Of a DNA stretch of 64,000 nt, positions 24,854 through 34,299 are shown piece after piece; position 1 is the stretch's first letter, and every line of letters begins with the position of its first letter. A program made the translations under genes and the position numbers. Below the pieces are notes generated by a model that saw only the letters and a list, made by a program, of their open reading frames with translations, had not been told where the DNA came from and made no database searches. The stretch spans positions 5,533 to 69,532 of the forward strand of contig NZ_JNYD01000038.1 in NCBI RefSeq assembly GCF_000717175.1. Direction: 5' to 3'. The DNA is from Pseudonocardia autotrophica. Lineage in GTDB: Bacteria; Actinomycetota; Actinomycetes; Mycobacteriales; Pseudonocardiaceae.

Positions 24854-25864
24854 GTGCGACTGGGTGTGCTCGACGTCGGCTCCAACACCGTGCACCTGCT
24901 GGTGGTGGACGCCCACAGGGGAGGCCACCCGACCCCCGCGACCTCGCAGAAGGCCGAATTGCGGCTGGCCGAGCACCTGCAACCGGACGGCGCGCTGAGC
25001 AGGATCGGCGTCGACTCGCTGATCGCCGCGGTGCACACCGCGCGGGACTCCGCCGCCGAGCTGGGGTGCGACGACCTGCTGGCCTTCGCCACCTCCGCAC
25101 TGCGGGACGCGACGAACTCCGCCGCCGTGCTGGCGAAGGTCCGCGCCGACACCGGGGTCGCCCTCGAGGTGCTGCCGGGCGAGGACGAGGCGCGCTACAC
25201 GTTCCTCGCCGTCCGCCGCTGGTACGGCTGGTCGGCCGGGCGGCTGCTGTGCCTCGACATCGGCGGGGGCTCACTGGAGCTCGCGGCGGGCCGCGACGAG
25301 CACCCGGCGGCGGCCGCGTCGCTGCCGCTCGGGGCGGGCCGGCTGACCCGCGAGTGGTTCACCGGGGACCCGCCGTCCCGCCGCGAGGTCGAGGCGCTGC
25401 GGGAGAAGGTCGACGCCGATCTCGCGCCGGTCGCGCGCGAGCTGCGGAAGCTGGGGGAGCCGGACCTGGTCGTCGGCACCTCGAAGACCTTCCGGTCCCT
25501 GGCCCGCCTGACGGGTGCGGCGCCCTCCGGCGCGGGCATCCGGGCCCGGCGGGTGCTGACCCACGCGGGGCTGCGGCAGCTCGGGTCGTTCATCAGCCGG
25601 ATGTCGTCCGGGGACCTCGCGGAGCTGGAGGGCGTGAGCCCGAGCCGGGCACACCAGCTCGTCGCCGGGGCGGTCGTCGCGGAGGCCGCGATGCGGGCCC
25701 TGAAGATCACCGAACTCGATCTCTGCCCGTGGGCGTTGCGCGAGGGAGTGATCCTCCGGCGGCTCGACACCCTCGACGGGTCGACCAGGGACGACCGCTC
25801 GGCGCACGACGCGCCCGGATCACTTGGACGCTTGACGTCGTACGAGGCACGGTGTAGCGGATGA
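24854..25864 (+). CDS. ppx: Ppx/GppA family exopolyphosphatase
   Basis: 336 residues of the ASKHA-fold phosphatase family. Phosphate-binding motifs are visible as [14 protein letters not shown] (about 5-18), [11 protein letters not shown], and [12 protein letters not shown]. The protein has the length of the short actinobacterial Ppx1 type (Rv0496), which lacks the C-terminal HD domain of E. coli Ppx. It hydrolyses short polyphosphate or pppGpp. Context with SenX3-RegX3 upstream suits phosphate metabolism. Its stop overlaps the next ATG (25861-25864), starting a coupled operon with the membrane protein and isomerase genes. Confidence 0.88.
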   Translation: MRLGVLDVGSNTVHLLVVDAHRGGHPTPATSQKAELRLAEHLQPDGALSRIGVDSLIAAVHTARDSAAELGCDDLLAFATSALRDATNSAAVLAKVRADTGVALEVLPGEDEARYTFLAVRRWYGWSAGRLLCLDIGGGSLELAAGRDEHPAAAASLPLGAGRLTREWFTGDPPSRREVEALREKVDADLAPVARELRKLGEPDLVVGTSKTFRSLARLTGAAPSGAGIRARRVLTHAGLRQLGSFISRMSSGDLAELEGVSPSRAHQLVAGAVVAEAAMRALKITELDLCPWALREGVILRRLDTLDGSTRDDRSAHDAPGSLGRLTSYEARCSG

Positions 25865-27330
25865 GTTCAGAGACCGACCAGCCGAGACAGCGCACGGTCG
25901 CCGAGCTGCTCGCCGAGAACGGCGGGGGATCGGCGTCCGGGCGGCGTCGACGGCGCCGCGAGGCCGACGACGCGGGCGCCGAGGCGGCGGGCGGTCCTCC
26001 CGCTGCGGAGGGCCCGGGCGTCCCCGGCCGCCACGGCGGTACACAGGCGTGGCGTGCCGAACCGGCCCCGGAGGCCCCGGCTGCCCCCGCCGAGCCCTGG
26101 CGCACCGCCCAGCCGGCGGGCAGCGCCTGGGAGCGCGGCCGCCAGGGCGGCCCGCGCCTCGAGCGCGACGCCGAGGAGGAGTCCGGCGACGACCGGGGCA
26201 CCGGGTTCGGCCCGGGTGCCCGGCCGAACGGCGCGGCCCCGGGCGGGTTCGCCCCGCGCGGCTTCGGCCGCCCCGACGACGACGCCCCGCAGAACGGCTT
26301 CGCGCGCCCCGGCGCCGGTCCCAACGGCTTCGGTCCCGGTCAGGCCGGTCCGCAGCGCCCCGGCCAGAACGGCTTCGGCCCGGCCGGACAGGACGCGCAG
26401 AACGGTTTCGGCCGGGGCGCCCCGAGCCAGAACGGCGCCCCCCAGAACGGTGCCCCTACCGGCCTCGGCCAGCCACGCACCTGGCAGAACGCGAACCAGA
26501 ACGGCCCAGGCCAGAACGGCCCCGGCCAGTCCGGCGCGAGCGTCCAGGACCGCCCCGGCCCACCCGCCGCGGCAGCGAACGAGCCCGACTTCGGCCGCGC
26601 CCCCCACCGGCCCGACCCGCCCGCGCAGGGCGGCTGGGCCGCGAACACGGCGTCGGCCGGCACCGTCGGCCTGCCCACCGAGGCGGGACGTACCGGTGCA
26701 CCCGAACGGTCCCCCTGGGCCCCGAACGGTCGCCCCGGGCGACCGGGGGAGCCGGGTACCGAGCAGCTCGGCCGCGTCCGCGCGCCGCAGGACGAGCCGC
26801 TGACCGCCCCGTTCGGCTCCGTCTACGGGGGTCCGCCCATCCAGCTCGGCGGCCGGCCCGTCCACGACGACGAGGACGCAGGCCCGCCCACCCAGTTCGG
26901 CGCCCCGCCCCTCCACGACGAGGACGACGACGACGCCGGACCGCCCACCCAGCTGGGTGCGCCTGCCCTCGACGACGAGGACGACGACGACACCTACCAC
27001 GCCCCGGCGGGCCTGGGCAGGCGTGCGCCGGTCGAGCCCGACGAGGAGGACGAGGAGGAGGGCGAGGGCACGCCGCAGGGCTGGGCCGTCGTCATCGGCC
27101 AGTGGATCGCGGGCGCCCTGGTCGGCGCCGCGGTCTGGGTCGGCTTCCGGTACCTCTGGTTCAACCTGCCGGTGGTCGCCCTGGCCGCCGCGGTGATCAT
27201 CACGGTCGGCCTGGTGCTCGGGGTCCGCGCCCTGCTGCGCAACGACGACCTGCGCACCACCGCCTTCGCGGTGGGTGTGGGCCTGCTGTTGACCGTCTCG
27301 CCCGCGATCCTGGTACTCCTGGAACGGTGA
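25861..27330 (+). CDS. Membrane protein with long disordered N-terminus (Rv0497-like position)
   Basis: 489 residues. About the first 400 are hydrophilic and low-complexity, with many Asn-Gly motifs (QNGF, QNGP), Pro runs and acidic patches such as [12 protein letters not shown]. The last 85 hold three hydrophobic segments: [40 protein letters not shown] and [20 protein letters not shown]. The first 20 residues ([15 protein letters not shown]) resemble a motif in other actinobacterial membrane proteins at this place. The family has no known role. It is coupled at both ends by four-base overlaps, with ppx and the sugar isomerase. Confidence 0.8.
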   Translation: MSSETDQPRQRTVAELLAENGGGSASGRRRRRREADDAGAEAAGGPPAAEGPGVPGRHGGTQAWRAEPAPEAPAAPAEPWRTAQPAGSAWERGRQGGPRLERDAEEESGDDRGTGFGPGARPNGAAPGGFAPRGFGRPDDDAPQNGFARPGAGPNGFGPGQAGPQRPGQNGFGPAGQDAQNGFGRGAPSQNGAPQNGAPTGLGQPRTWQNANQNGPGQNGPGQSGASVQDRPGPPAAAANEPDFGRAPHRPDPPAQGGWAANTASAGTVGLPTEAGRTGAPERSPWAPNGRPGRPGEPGTEQLGRVRAPQDEPLTAPFGSVYGGPPIQLGGRPVHDDEDAGPPTQFGAPPLHDEDDDDAGPPTQLGAPALDDEDDDDTYHAPAGLGRRAPVEPDEEDEEEGEGTPQGWAVVIGQWIAGALVGAAVWVGFRYLWFNLPVVALAAAVIITVGLVLGVRALLRNDDLRTTAFAVGVGLLLTVSPAILVLLER

Positions 27331-28187
27331 CCTCCCCGCCGGTCGCCCTGTCCACCGCCTCGGTCTACCCGGAGCCCGCCGCGGCGGCGTTCGAGCTGGC
27401 CGCGGAGCTGGGCTACGACGGCGTCGAGCTGATGGTCTGGACGGACCCGGTGTCGCAGGACGCCCGGGCCGTCGAGCGGCTCGCGGAGCGGTACGGGGTG
27501 CCGGTGCTGGCCGTGCACGCACCCTGCCTGGCCGTCACGCAGCGGGTGTGGGGGTCGGACCCGATCGCCCGGATCCGCCGGTCCGTCGCGGCCGCGGAGC
27601 GGTTCGGGGCGCGGACCGTCGTGCTGCACCCGCCGTTCCGCTGGCAGAGGCGCTACGCCGCGGTGTTCGCCGACGAGGTGGCCCGGGCGGGGGAGCGGTC
27701 GGGCGTGCGGCTCGCCGTCGAGAACATGTTCCCGGTGTCGCGGGGCCGGGTCCGCACCGTGCCCTACGCCCCCGGTTTCGACCCGACCGCCGTCGGCCAC
27801 AGCTTCTACACGCTCGACCTCTCGCACACCGCAGCCGCCGGGTCGGACGCGCTGGCCATGCTCGACCGCATGGGGGACGGGCTGGTCCACCTGCACCTGA
27901 CGGACGGCTCCGGCGGCCCGCGGGACGAGCACCTGATCCCCGGGCGCGGCACGCAGCCCTGCGCCGAGGTGTGCGAGCGGCTGGCGACGGGCCGGTTCGC
28001 GAGCGAGGGCGTGGTGGTCCTGGAGGTGAGCACGCGGCGCTGCCGGACCCGGGACCAGCGGTCGGCGATGCTGGCCGAGGCCCTGGTCTACGCGCGCCTG
28101 CACCTGGTCGCACCGGTTCCGCCGGTGTTGACCATCCCGACCATCCCGGAGCAGACGCCCCTGCCGGAGCCCGCCCCGCAGGGCTGA
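27327..28187 (+). CDS. Sugar phosphate isomerase/epimerase (xylose isomerase-like TIM barrel)
   Basis: 286 residues. The TIM barrel family of AP endonuclease 2 / sugar isomerases is recognisable from LGYDGVELMVW (early strand), VLAVHAPC, RTVVLHPPF, LAVENMFP (metal-binding Glu), LDLSHTA and LVHLHLTD. Metal-binding His and Glu residues are retained. The natural substrate of this actinobacterial group (Rv0498 in M. tuberculosis) is unknown. The GTG at 27327 overlaps the upstream stop as GTGA. Confidence 0.8.
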   Translation: MTSPPVALSTASVYPEPAAAAFELAAELGYDGVELMVWTDPVSQDARAVERLAERYGVPVLAVHAPCLAVTQRVWGSDPIARIRRSVAAAERFGARTVVLHPPFRWQRRYAAVFADEVARAGERSGVRLAVENMFPVSRGRVRTVPYAPGFDPTAVGHSFYTLDLSHTAAAGSDALAMLDRMGDGLVHLHLTDGSGGPRDEHLIPGRGTQPCAEVCERLATGRFASEGVVVLEVSTRRCRTRDQRSAMLAEALVYARLHLVAPVPPVLTIPTIPEQTPLPEPAPQG

Positions 28188-28225
28188 GCGGCGCGCGTCA
28201 CACCGCCGGAGCGCGTCCGGCGTGA

Positions 28226-28231
28226 TACGAC
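28226..28231 (+). promoter_or_regulatory. Candidate -10 (TACGAC) of the thioesterase gene
   Basis: TACGAC ends 6 nt before the ATG at 28238, consistent with a leaderless mRNA. Confidence 0.4.
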
Positions 28232-28237
28232 CGTTTC

Positions 28238-29077
28238 ATGGCTCCCACCGATGTGACCGTCGATCGGCCGTTCGCGGCGTCCACCGTGCTGACCGACGAG
28301 GGCGGGGGCCGCTTCACCGCGGAGCTCGGCACGCTGTTCTCCATCGGCGGCAAGGCCCACGGCGGCCTGCTGATGGTCCTGCTGACCAAGGCGGCGATCG
28401 CGAGGCTGAACGCCGAGCACGGCGGGGACACCGAGCTCGACCCGGTGGTCGTCGGGACGGAGTTCCTGCGCGCCCCGGAGCTGGGCACGGTGGAGCTCGA
28501 GACGGACGTGCTGAAGCTGGGCAGGCAGGCGTCGGTCGCCGCCGCCCGGATGACCCAGAACGGCAGGCTCCTGCTCTCGGCCACCGTCACGGCGGGAGCA
28601 CTGCCCGACGCCGACCCGAGCTGGCTGGCCGAGTCCCCGATGCCGCTGGAGCCGCCGGCGGACGCGATCGACTTCGTGCCGGACGTCCGGACCCCCGGCG
28701 AGGGGCTGGCCGCCGCCACCGAGGCGCGCTACGACCCGGCCACGATGGCCTTCCTGCGCAAGGAGACCGCGGACCCGGTGGTGCGGGGCTGGATGCGGCC
28801 GCGCGGGGAGGACCCGGACCCGTTGTTCGCGCTGCTCGCCGGGGACGCGCTGCCGCCGACCGTGTTCAACCGGGGCGGCGGGCGCGGCTGGGCGCCGACC
28901 GTGCAGCTCACCGCGATGCTGCGGGCGCGGCCGGCGCCGGGCTGGCTGGCGCTGGAGTCGCGCTCGCAGATGATCGCCGGGACCTGGTTCGACGAGGACT
29001 GCACCGTCCGCGACGCGACGGGCCGGGTGGTCTGCCAGGCCCGCCAGCTCGCGCTCTCCCCGCTCCCGCGCCGATAG
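28238..29077 (+). CDS. Acyl-CoA thioesterase-like protein (double hot dog)
   Basis: 279 residues, length and pattern of the TesB-like thioesterase family with two hot-dog domains. Landmarks are GGKAHGGLLMVLLTKAA near residue 45, DPVVVGTEFLRAPELG, VLKLGRQASVAAARMTQNGR and the C-terminal STAD-like stretch MIAGTWFDEDCTVRDATGRV. The family hydrolyses acyl-CoA, but the specific substrate is unknown. It lies between the isomerase gene and proC, as Rv0499 does, with its own candidate promoter. Confidence 0.75.
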   Translation: MAPTDVTVDRPFAASTVLTDEGGGRFTAELGTLFSIGGKAHGGLLMVLLTKAAIARLNAEHGGDTELDPVVVGTEFLRAPELGTVELETDVLKLGRQASVAAARMTQNGRLLLSATVTAGALPDADPSWLAESPMPLEPPADAIDFVPDVRTPGEGLAAATEARYDPATMAFLRKETADPVVRGWMRPRGEDPDPLFALLAGDALPPTVFNRGGGRGWAPTVQLTAMLRARPAPGWLALESRSQMIAGTWFDEDCTVRDATGRVVCQARQLALSPLPRR

Positions 29078-29114
29078 CCGCGCACCCTCCCCGACCAGCC
29101 CGGATTCCGGCGGT

Positions 29115-29120
29115 TACCGT
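29115..29120 (+). promoter_or_regulatory. Candidate -10 (TACCGT) of proC
   Basis: TACCGT ends 6 nt before the ATG at 29127, matching the leaderless pattern seen across the window. Confidence 0.45.
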
Positions 29121-29126
29121 CGATCC

Positions 29127-29939
29127 ATGACACGTATCGCGGTTCTGGGCGCCGGCAAGATCGGCGAGGCGCTCCTCTCGGGGCTGCTCGCGGCGGGCCG
29201 GCCCGCGGCGGACCTGGTGTTCACCGAGCGGCACCCGGAGCGGGCCGCCGAGCTGTCCGGGCGCCTCGGGGTGGACTCGGCCGACGTGGCGGGCGCCGCG
29301 GCCAAGGCCGACGTCGTGGTGGTCGCGGTCAAGCCGCAGGACATCGCCCCGGTCCTCACCGAGCTGAAGGCGGCGCTGACCCCGGGGACGCTCGTCGTCT
29401 CGCTGTGCGCCGGCCTGCCGACCGCGCTGTTCGAGGGCGGCCTGCCCGAGGGGACGCCGGTCGTGCGGGTCATGCCGAACACCCCGATGGTCGTCGGCGA
29501 GGCGATGAGCGCGGTCTCCGGCGGCAGCCACGCCAGCGCCGAGCACCTCGCGCTGGCCGAGGAGATGCTCGGCTCGGTGGGCCGCGTGGTGCGGGTCCCC
29601 GAGGCCCAGCAGGACGCCGTGACCGCGCTGTCCGGCTCCGGCCCGGCGTACTTCTTCTACCTGGTCGAGGCCATGATCGACGCCGGGATACTGCTCGGCC
29701 TGCCGCGCGCCGTCGCCGCCGACCTGATCGTCCAGTCCGCCTTCGGCGCGGCCACCATGCTCCGCGAGTCCGACGACCACCCGGTGCTGCTCCGCGAGGC
29801 CGTCACCTCCCCGGCCGGGACGACCATCGCGGCCATCCGCGAGCTGGAGCGGCACGGCGTCCGGGCGGCCCTGATCGACGCGATCGAGGCCGCGCGGGAC
29901 CGCTCGGTGGAGCTGGGACGCTCGGTGCAGAACCGTTGA
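29127..29939 (+). CDS. proC: Pyrroline-5-carboxylate reductase
   Basis: 270 residues, canonical length. It makes L-proline from 1-pyrroline-5-carboxylate with NAD(P)H in the cytosol. The dinucleotide-binding start is IAVLGAGKIGEALLSGLL; further signatures are VVVAVKPQD, VRVMPNTPM, ALSGSGPAYFFYLVEAM (substrate site) and REAVTSPAGTTIAAIREL. It is in the same position as Rv0500. Confidence 0.95.
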   Translation: MTRIAVLGAGKIGEALLSGLLAAGRPAADLVFTERHPERAAELSGRLGVDSADVAGAAAKADVVVVAVKPQDIAPVLTELKAALTPGTLVVSLCAGLPTALFEGGLPEGTPVVRVMPNTPMVVGEAMSAVSGGSHASAEHLALAEEMLGSVGRVVRVPEAQQDAVTALSGSGPAYFFYLVEAMIDAGILLGLPRAVAADLIVQSAFGAATMLRESDDHPVLLREAVTSPAGTTIAAIRELERHGVRAALIDAIEAARDRSVELGRSVQNR

Positions 29940-30111
29940 CCCGAACGAAGGATCACGTGTCACCCTGACGCGCGGCTGAATTCCCTGCCCGAGTGGCATG
30001 GTGTGTCGAAGGCGTCACACCGGCACCGCTATCCTCACGGGGAACACGCCGCGCGGGGGACGAGGACCCCGGGCGGGAACGTGGGACTTCTCCAGGGAAG
30101 GCGGTGTCCGG

Positions 30112-30345
30112 ATGGCCACGCAGCAGCCAGGGCATTCAGGGCAGCCCGAACGCATCGACAACATCGCCGCGGTGCAGTTCCTCACCGTGGCGGAGGTCGC
30201 CGCCATGATGCGGGTCTCCAAGATGACCGTGTACCGGCTGGTGCACGGTGGGGAGCTCCCCGCGGCCCGGGTGGGTCGTTCGTTCCGCGTCCCGAAGCGC
30301 GCCGTCGAGGACTACCTGCGGCACGCGTACTTCGACGCGGGCTGA
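30112..30345 (+). CDS. Small excisionase-family helix-turn-helix protein
   Basis: 77 residues. One MerR/excisionase-like winged helix: FLTVAEVAAMMRVSKMTVYR, then ELPAARVGRSFRVPKRAVEDYL. It is the counterpart of Rv0500A, between proC and the bS22 gene. It is distantly related to BldC but lacks BldC's RTPGGHRR motif. A DNA-binding role is inferred; no target is known. The ATG at 30112 has AGGGAAGGCGG upstream. A TATCCT at 30030-30035 is a possible -10. Confidence 0.85.
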   Translation: MATQQPGHSGQPERIDNIAAVQFLTVAEVAAMMRVSKMTVYRLVHGGELPAARVGRSFRVPKRAVEDYLRHAYFDAG

Positions 30346-30424
30346 GCGGAGCGGGTACCCGCACCGAGCGGACGCCCGCGCAACGGACATCCGCACCGAC
30401 CGCCGGGTCACCCCCGGTGGTCCG

Positions 30425-30444
30425 CGACCCGCCCTGGCGGGTCG
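30425..30444 (+). terminator. Hairpin after the small HTH gene
   Basis: An 8-bp perfect stem (CGACCCGC / GCGGGTCG) with a CCTG loop, 80 bp beyond the stop and just before the bS22 promoter. Confidence 0.4.
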
Positions 30445-30461
30445 CCCCGCCGGGCGCCGGG

Positions 30462-30467
30462 TAGGAT
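30462..30467 (+). promoter_or_regulatory. Candidate -10 (TAGGAT) for the bS22 gene
   Basis: TAGGAT lies about 125 nt before the bS22 ATG, leaving a long 5' untranslated leader. The leader has no recognised riboswitch. Confidence 0.4.
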
Positions 30468-30591
30468 CGGCGACCGGTCATCGTCTCGCCGTGTGCACCC
30501 GCGTGCGCGCGACCGCCGCGCGGCGGGGACACACCCTCTCGGGCCGGCTCCCGGCCGCGAGCGAAGCAGTGAGCACAGGAGGTACCGGCGC

Positions 30592-30693
30592 ATGGGCTCG
30601 GTCATCAAGAAGCGTCGCAAGCGCATGTCCAAGAAGAAGCACCGCAAGCTGCTCCGCAAGACCCGCGTGCAGCGTCGCAAGCTCGGCAAGTGA
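30592..30693 (+). CDS. Small ribosomal protein bS22 (AURKAIP1/COX24 domain)
   Basis: 33 residues, almost half Lys or Arg ([20 protein letters not shown] and so on). This is the actinobacterial AURKAIP1/COX24-type protein, shown in mycobacterial ribosome structures to be a small-subunit component (bS22). An AGGAGG at 30577-30582 is ideally placed before the ATG. It occupies the Rv0500B position. A longer in-frame ORF from 30493 is not needed. Confidence 0.93.
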   Translation: MGSVIKKRRKRMSKKKHRKLLRKTRVQRRKLGK

Positions 30694-30790
30694 GGTGTGA
30701 CCCCGCCCGTCCCCCGCAGGGGCGGGCCGGGGTCCACCGGCCCGGGTCGCACCCGGGGTCCCTGGTCGCACGACGAACGAGGTCGGGTCC

Positions 30791-31876
30791 GTGACGCGCA
30801 CGGGATCTCCCCGCGACGCCGACCGCAGCAGCGGTGGCGGCGCTCCCTCCGTCGTGCTGGTGACAGGTGTCAGCCGCTTCCTCGGCGGCAACCTGGCCGC
30901 ACGGCTCGCCGCGAACCCCGCGATCGAGCGGGTGCTCGGCGTGGACACCGTCCCGCCGTCCCGGGACATGTTGCGCCGCATGGGCCGCGCGGAGTTCGTC
31001 CGCGCGGACATCCGCAACCCGCTCATCGCCAAGGTCATCTCCGGCGCCGGCGTCGACACCGTGGTGCACGCCGCCCTCTCCGCCGGGCCCGGCTCGTCCG
31101 GCGGCCGCACGGCGATGAAGGAGATGAACGTCATCGGGACGATGCAGCTCCTCGCCGCCTGCCAGAAGTCGGAGCGGGTGCGGCGCGTCGTCCTCAAGTC
31201 CACCACCGCCGTCTACGGCTCCGGCTCGCGCGACCCCGCGCTGTTCGACGAGTCGATGACGCCGAAGGACCTCCCCTCCGGCGGGTACGCCAAGGACGCC
31301 GCCGAGATCGAGGGCTACCTGCGCGGCTTCGCCCGCCGCCGGCCGGACGTCACGACCAGCGTCCTGCGCTTCTGCAACTACGTCGGCCCGCGCATCGAGA
31401 CGGTGCTGACCCGCTACTTCTCGCTGCCGGTCGTCCCGACGATCCTCGGCTTCGACCCGCGGCTGCAGTTCCTGCACGAGGAGGACGCGCTCGCCGTGCT
31501 CGAGCGGGCCGCCGTGGAGGAGCACCCCGGGGTCTACAACGTCGCGGCCGACGGGGTGCTCATGCTCTCCCAGGCCATCCGCCGGGCCGGCCGGGTGCAG
31601 GCCGGGGTCCCGGCGCCGCTGGTCGGGCCGGTCGGGCGGTTCCTGCGCGGCACCCGCGTCGTCGACTACTCGCCGGAGCAGATGCGGTTCCTCAACTTCG
31701 GCCGGGTGGTGGACACGACGAGGTTGAAGGAACGCTTCGGCTTCCACCCTCGTTGGACCACCGTCCAGGCCTTCGACGACTACGTCCGCGGCCGCGCGCT
31801 CCGGCCGGTCCTCGGGGCGGAGCGGATCGAGGCGGCGGAGCGGACGGTCCTGCAGGCCGCGCGGATGCTGCGCTAG
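30791..31876 (+). CDS. Atypical extended SDR (GalE2-like), probable non-canonical active site
   Basis: 361 residues, NAD-dependent epimerase/dehydratase fold, position of Rv0501 (galE2). The nucleotide-binding motif is VTGVSRFLGGNLA, with Arg where the usual TGxxGFLG has Gly. The expected Y-x3-K is replaced by GGYAKDAAEIEGY, in which Lys is only two residues from Tyr. The STTAVYGSGSRD strand is typical. Either a different residue acts in catalysis or the protein only binds a nucleotide. It follows bS22 after 97 bp and precedes the acyltransferase. Real UDP-sugar epimerase activity should not be assumed. Confidence 0.78.
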   Translation: MTRTGSPRDADRSSGGGAPSVVLVTGVSRFLGGNLAARLAANPAIERVLGVDTVPPSRDMLRRMGRAEFVRADIRNPLIAKVISGAGVDTVVHAALSAGPGSSGGRTAMKEMNVIGTMQLLAACQKSERVRRVVLKSTTAVYGSGSRDPALFDESMTPKDLPSGGYAKDAAEIEGYLRGFARRRPDVTTSVLRFCNYVGPRIETVLTRYFSLPVVPTILGFDPRLQFLHEEDALAVLERAAVEEHPGVYNVAADGVLMLSQAIRRAGRVQAGVPAPLVGPVGRFLRGTRVVDYSPEQMRFLNFGRVVDTTRLKERFGFHPRWTTVQAFDDYVRGRALRPVLGAERIEAAERTVLQAARMLR

Positions 31877-31900
31877 CGGGCCACGGGCCGGGGGTAGGGC

Positions 31901-33073
31901 ATGGTGCGGCGGTCGGGGAAATCGGACAACGGCGCAGGTTCGGAGGGGGTTCGGGTGCCGGAAGCGCGCGTCATCCCGTTGCGGGCGGACGAGACCGGGG
32001 GACGCACCCGGTGGCGGCTCGGGGAGGGCCGCGACCGGGGCGGGAGCCGCCCGGGCGCGCGCACCCGCGCGGGCACGGAGGCACGCGAGCCGGGGCGCGA
32101 GACCGGGCGTGAGCCGGGCCGCACCCGTCGTCCGGCCACGACCACGCCCCGCCCGCGCCCGGGGCTCGACGAGGACGGGAGCGGCGGCGCCGCGGTGCCG
32201 CCCGTCGCGGCCGTGCCGGACCCGGAGCCCCCGGCCTGGGAGGTCGGGCTCGAGGAGGTGCTGCGCTTCCTGCGCCGCCGCCTCTCCGGCGACTACTCGG
32301 TCGACGAGTTCGGCTTCGACGCCGACCTCGCCGACAAGGTGCTCGCGCCCGCGCTGCGCCCGCTCTACGAGCGCTGGTTCCGGGTCGAGACGATCGGCCT
32401 GCACCACGTCCCGGACACCGGCGGCGCGCTCGTCGTCGCCAACCATTCGGGAACCCTCCCGCTCGACGCGCTGATGACCATCCAGGCGCTGCACGACGAG
32501 CACCCGGCCGCCCGCCGGCTGCGGCTGCTGGGCGCGGACCTCATGTTCAAGCTGCCGGTGGTGGGTGAGCTGGCCCGCAAGAACGGCGCCACCCTCGCCT
32601 GCAACGCCGACGCGGAGCGGCTGATGTCCTCCGGCGAGCTCGTCGGGGTGTTCCCGGAGGGCTTCAAGGGCATCGGCAAGCCCTTCAAGGACCGGTACAA
32701 GCTGCAGCGCTTCGGCCGCGGCGGGTTCGTCTCGGCCGCGCTGCGCACCGGCGTGCCGATCATCCCGTGCTCGATCGTCGGCGCGGAGGAGACCTACCCG
32801 AAGATCGGCGACATCGCGCCGCTGGCCCGGCTGCTCGGCGCGCCGTACTTCCCGATCACGCCGACCTTCCCGCTGCTCGGCCCGCTGGGTCTCGTCCCGC
32901 TGCCGTCGAAGTGGTACATCGAGTTCGGCGAGCCGATCTCGCTCGACGCCTACACCCCGGCCGACGCCGAGGACCCGATGCTCGTGTTCAACCTGACCGA
33001 CCAGGTGCGCGAGACCATCCAGCACACTCTCTACCGGCTGCTCAGCCAGCGGCGCAACGTGTTCCTGGGCTGA
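31901..33073 (+). CDS. Lysophospholipid acyltransferase family protein
   Basis: 390 residues, position of Rv0502. The first 110 residues are Arg/Gly/Glu-rich and probably disordered. The rest is a PlsC-like acyltransferase: VVANHSGTLPLDAL gives the catalytic His, with the Asp seven residues on instead of the usual HX4D spacing; FPEGFKGIGKPF is the phosphate-binding motif, and VPIIPCSIVGAEE is also typical. This spacing is shared with the MGAT-like branch. It likely transfers an acyl group in phospholipid or glycerolipid synthesis at the inner membrane face. Substrate is unknown. It ends 10 bp from the convergent HAD gene. Confidence 0.8.
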   Translation: MVRRSGKSDNGAGSEGVRVPEARVIPLRADETGGRTRWRLGEGRDRGGSRPGARTRAGTEAREPGRETGREPGRTRRPATTTPRPRPGLDEDGSGGAAVPPVAAVPDPEPPAWEVGLEEVLRFLRRRLSGDYSVDEFGFDADLADKVLAPALRPLYERWFRVETIGLHHVPDTGGALVVANHSGTLPLDALMTIQALHDEHPAARRLRLLGADLMFKLPVVGELARKNGATLACNADAERLMSSGELVGVFPEGFKGIGKPFKDRYKLQRFGRGGFVSAALRTGVPIIPCSIVGAEETYPKIGDIAPLARLLGAPYFPITPTFPLLGPLGLVPLPSKWYIEFGEPISLDAYTPADAEDPMLVFNLTDQVRETIQHTLYRLLSQRRNVFLG

Positions 33074-33083
33074 GCCGGGGCGC

Positions 33084-34178
33084 TCAGCGCCGCCGGTACG
33101 CCACGCCGGCGGCGACCGCCCCGGCCAGCGCGCCGGCGCCCAGCACCGAGGGCACCCCGATCCGGGCCACCTTGCGCCCGCTGCGGAAGTCCCGGATCTG
33201 CCACCCGCGGTCCTTGGCGACGTCCCGCAGCTCGGAGTCCGGGTTGACGGCCACGGCGGTGCCGACCGCGGACAGCATCGGCACGTCGTTCACCGAGTCC
33301 GAGTAGGCGGTGCAGCGCCGCAGGTCCAGGCCCTCGGTGGCCGCCAGCGCGCGCACCGCATGGGCCTTCGCCGGGCCGTGCAGGATCTCGCCGACCAGCC
33401 GCCCGGTGTAGTGCCCGTCGACGCTCTCGGCGACCGTGCCGAGCGCCCCGGTCAGGCCGAGCCGCCGGGCGATGATCAGGGCCAGCTCGACGGGCGTCGC
33501 CGTGACCAGCCAGACCCGCTGCCCGGCGTCGAGGTGCATCTGGGCGAGCGCGCGGGTGCCGGCCCAGATCCGGTCCGCCATCAGCTCGTCGTAGATCTCC
33601 TCGCCGAGCGACACGACCTCGTCGACGGGGCGGCCCGCCACGAAGGACAGCGCGGTGTCCCGGTGCCCGGCGATGCCGTTCTTGTCCTCGCGCCCGCCGA
33701 TCCGGAACTTGAGCTGCTGCCAGGCGAAGCCGGCGAGGTCGGAGGTGGTGAAGAACTTGCGGGCGGCCAGCCCGCGGGCGAAGTGGAAGATCGAGGCGCC
33801 GACCATCATCGTGTTGTCGACGTCGAAGAACGCGGCCGCGGTGAGGTCCACGTCGGCCGCCGCGGACGGCGGGGGCTCACCGGCGGCCACGGCGGCGGCC
33901 GCGGCGGCCTCGCCCGCCCGCTGCGCGCGGTCGAGGGCCGTGGCCTCCTCGATCACGTCGGTCGTCTCGGTGACGCCCGCCACCTCACCGTGGGCACCGT
34001 TCCGAAGCGGGTCGGCGGCGCCGTTCCGGTCCGCCCCGCCCGCACCCTGCGGCTCACCGTGCTCCACAACCACCTCGGGTCCTACCACCTGGGGGCCTCC
34101 CGGTCCGCGCTCGCGCCGGTCCGTGCCCGCCGTGCCGATCCGTCCGCCGGTCCGACCGGTCCGTGACCGGTCGGGCAC
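33084..34178 (-). CDS. HAD-IB family phosphatase (SerB1-like)
   Basis: 364 residues from GTG 34178. The HAD core starts at about residue 115 with [13 protein letters not shown] (nucleophile Asp and acid/base Asp), followed by [20 protein letters not shown] (motif II), [10 protein letters not shown] (motif III Lys) and [15 protein letters not shown] (motif IV Asp pair). A short hydrophobic helix ends the protein. It matches SerB1 (Rv0505c), annotated as phosphoserine phosphatase, though substrate is unproven. The long N-terminus is low complexity. A TAGGCT on the minus strand (34193-34188), 9 nt before the GTG, supports this start; GTG 33983 is an alternative. Confidence 0.82.
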   Translation of the reverse strand: MPDRSRTGRTGGRIGTAGTDRRERGPGGPQVVGPEVVVEHGEPQGAGGADRNGAADPLRNGAHGEVAGVTETTDVIEEATALDRAQRAGEAAAAAAVAAGEPPPSAAADVDLTAAAFFDVDNTMMVGASIFHFARGLAARKFFTTSDLAGFAWQQLKFRIGGREDKNGIAGHRDTALSFVAGRPVDEVVSLGEEIYDELMADRIWAGTRALAQMHLDAGQRVWLVTATPVELALIIARRLGLTGALGTVAESVDGHYTGRLVGEILHGPAKAHAVRALAATEGLDLRRCTAYSDSVNDVPMLSAVGTAVAVNPDSELRDVAKDRGWQIRDFRSGRKVARIGVPSVLGAGALAGAVAAGVAYRRR

Positions 34179-34242
34179 CGCGCGTCCAGCCTACTGGGCG
34201 ACCCCGACCGTACCGGCGCGAAACGGCCTCCGGACGCGGAAC

Positions 34243-34275
34243 CGGGGCCGCACGGTGTGTCACCGCGCGGCCCCG
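34243..34275 (-). terminator. Hairpin downstream of rsbN
   Basis: A 15-bp stem (34243-34257 / 34261-34275) with one mismatch and a TGT loop lies 25 bp past the rsbN stop on the minus strand. Confidence 0.6.
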
Positions 34276-34299
34276 CTCCGTCGTCGGGCCGTCCGCCGC

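Noticed and set aside
23319..25274. A 651-codon minus-strand Arg/Pro-rich open frame
   Set aside because: It is the antisense of the acidic repeats, which become RPRRPR-type runs. No start signal or domain is present.
30605..33025. An 806-codon minus-strand open frame
   Set aside because: It is opposite the bS22, SDR and acyltransferase genes, which all have recognised motifs.
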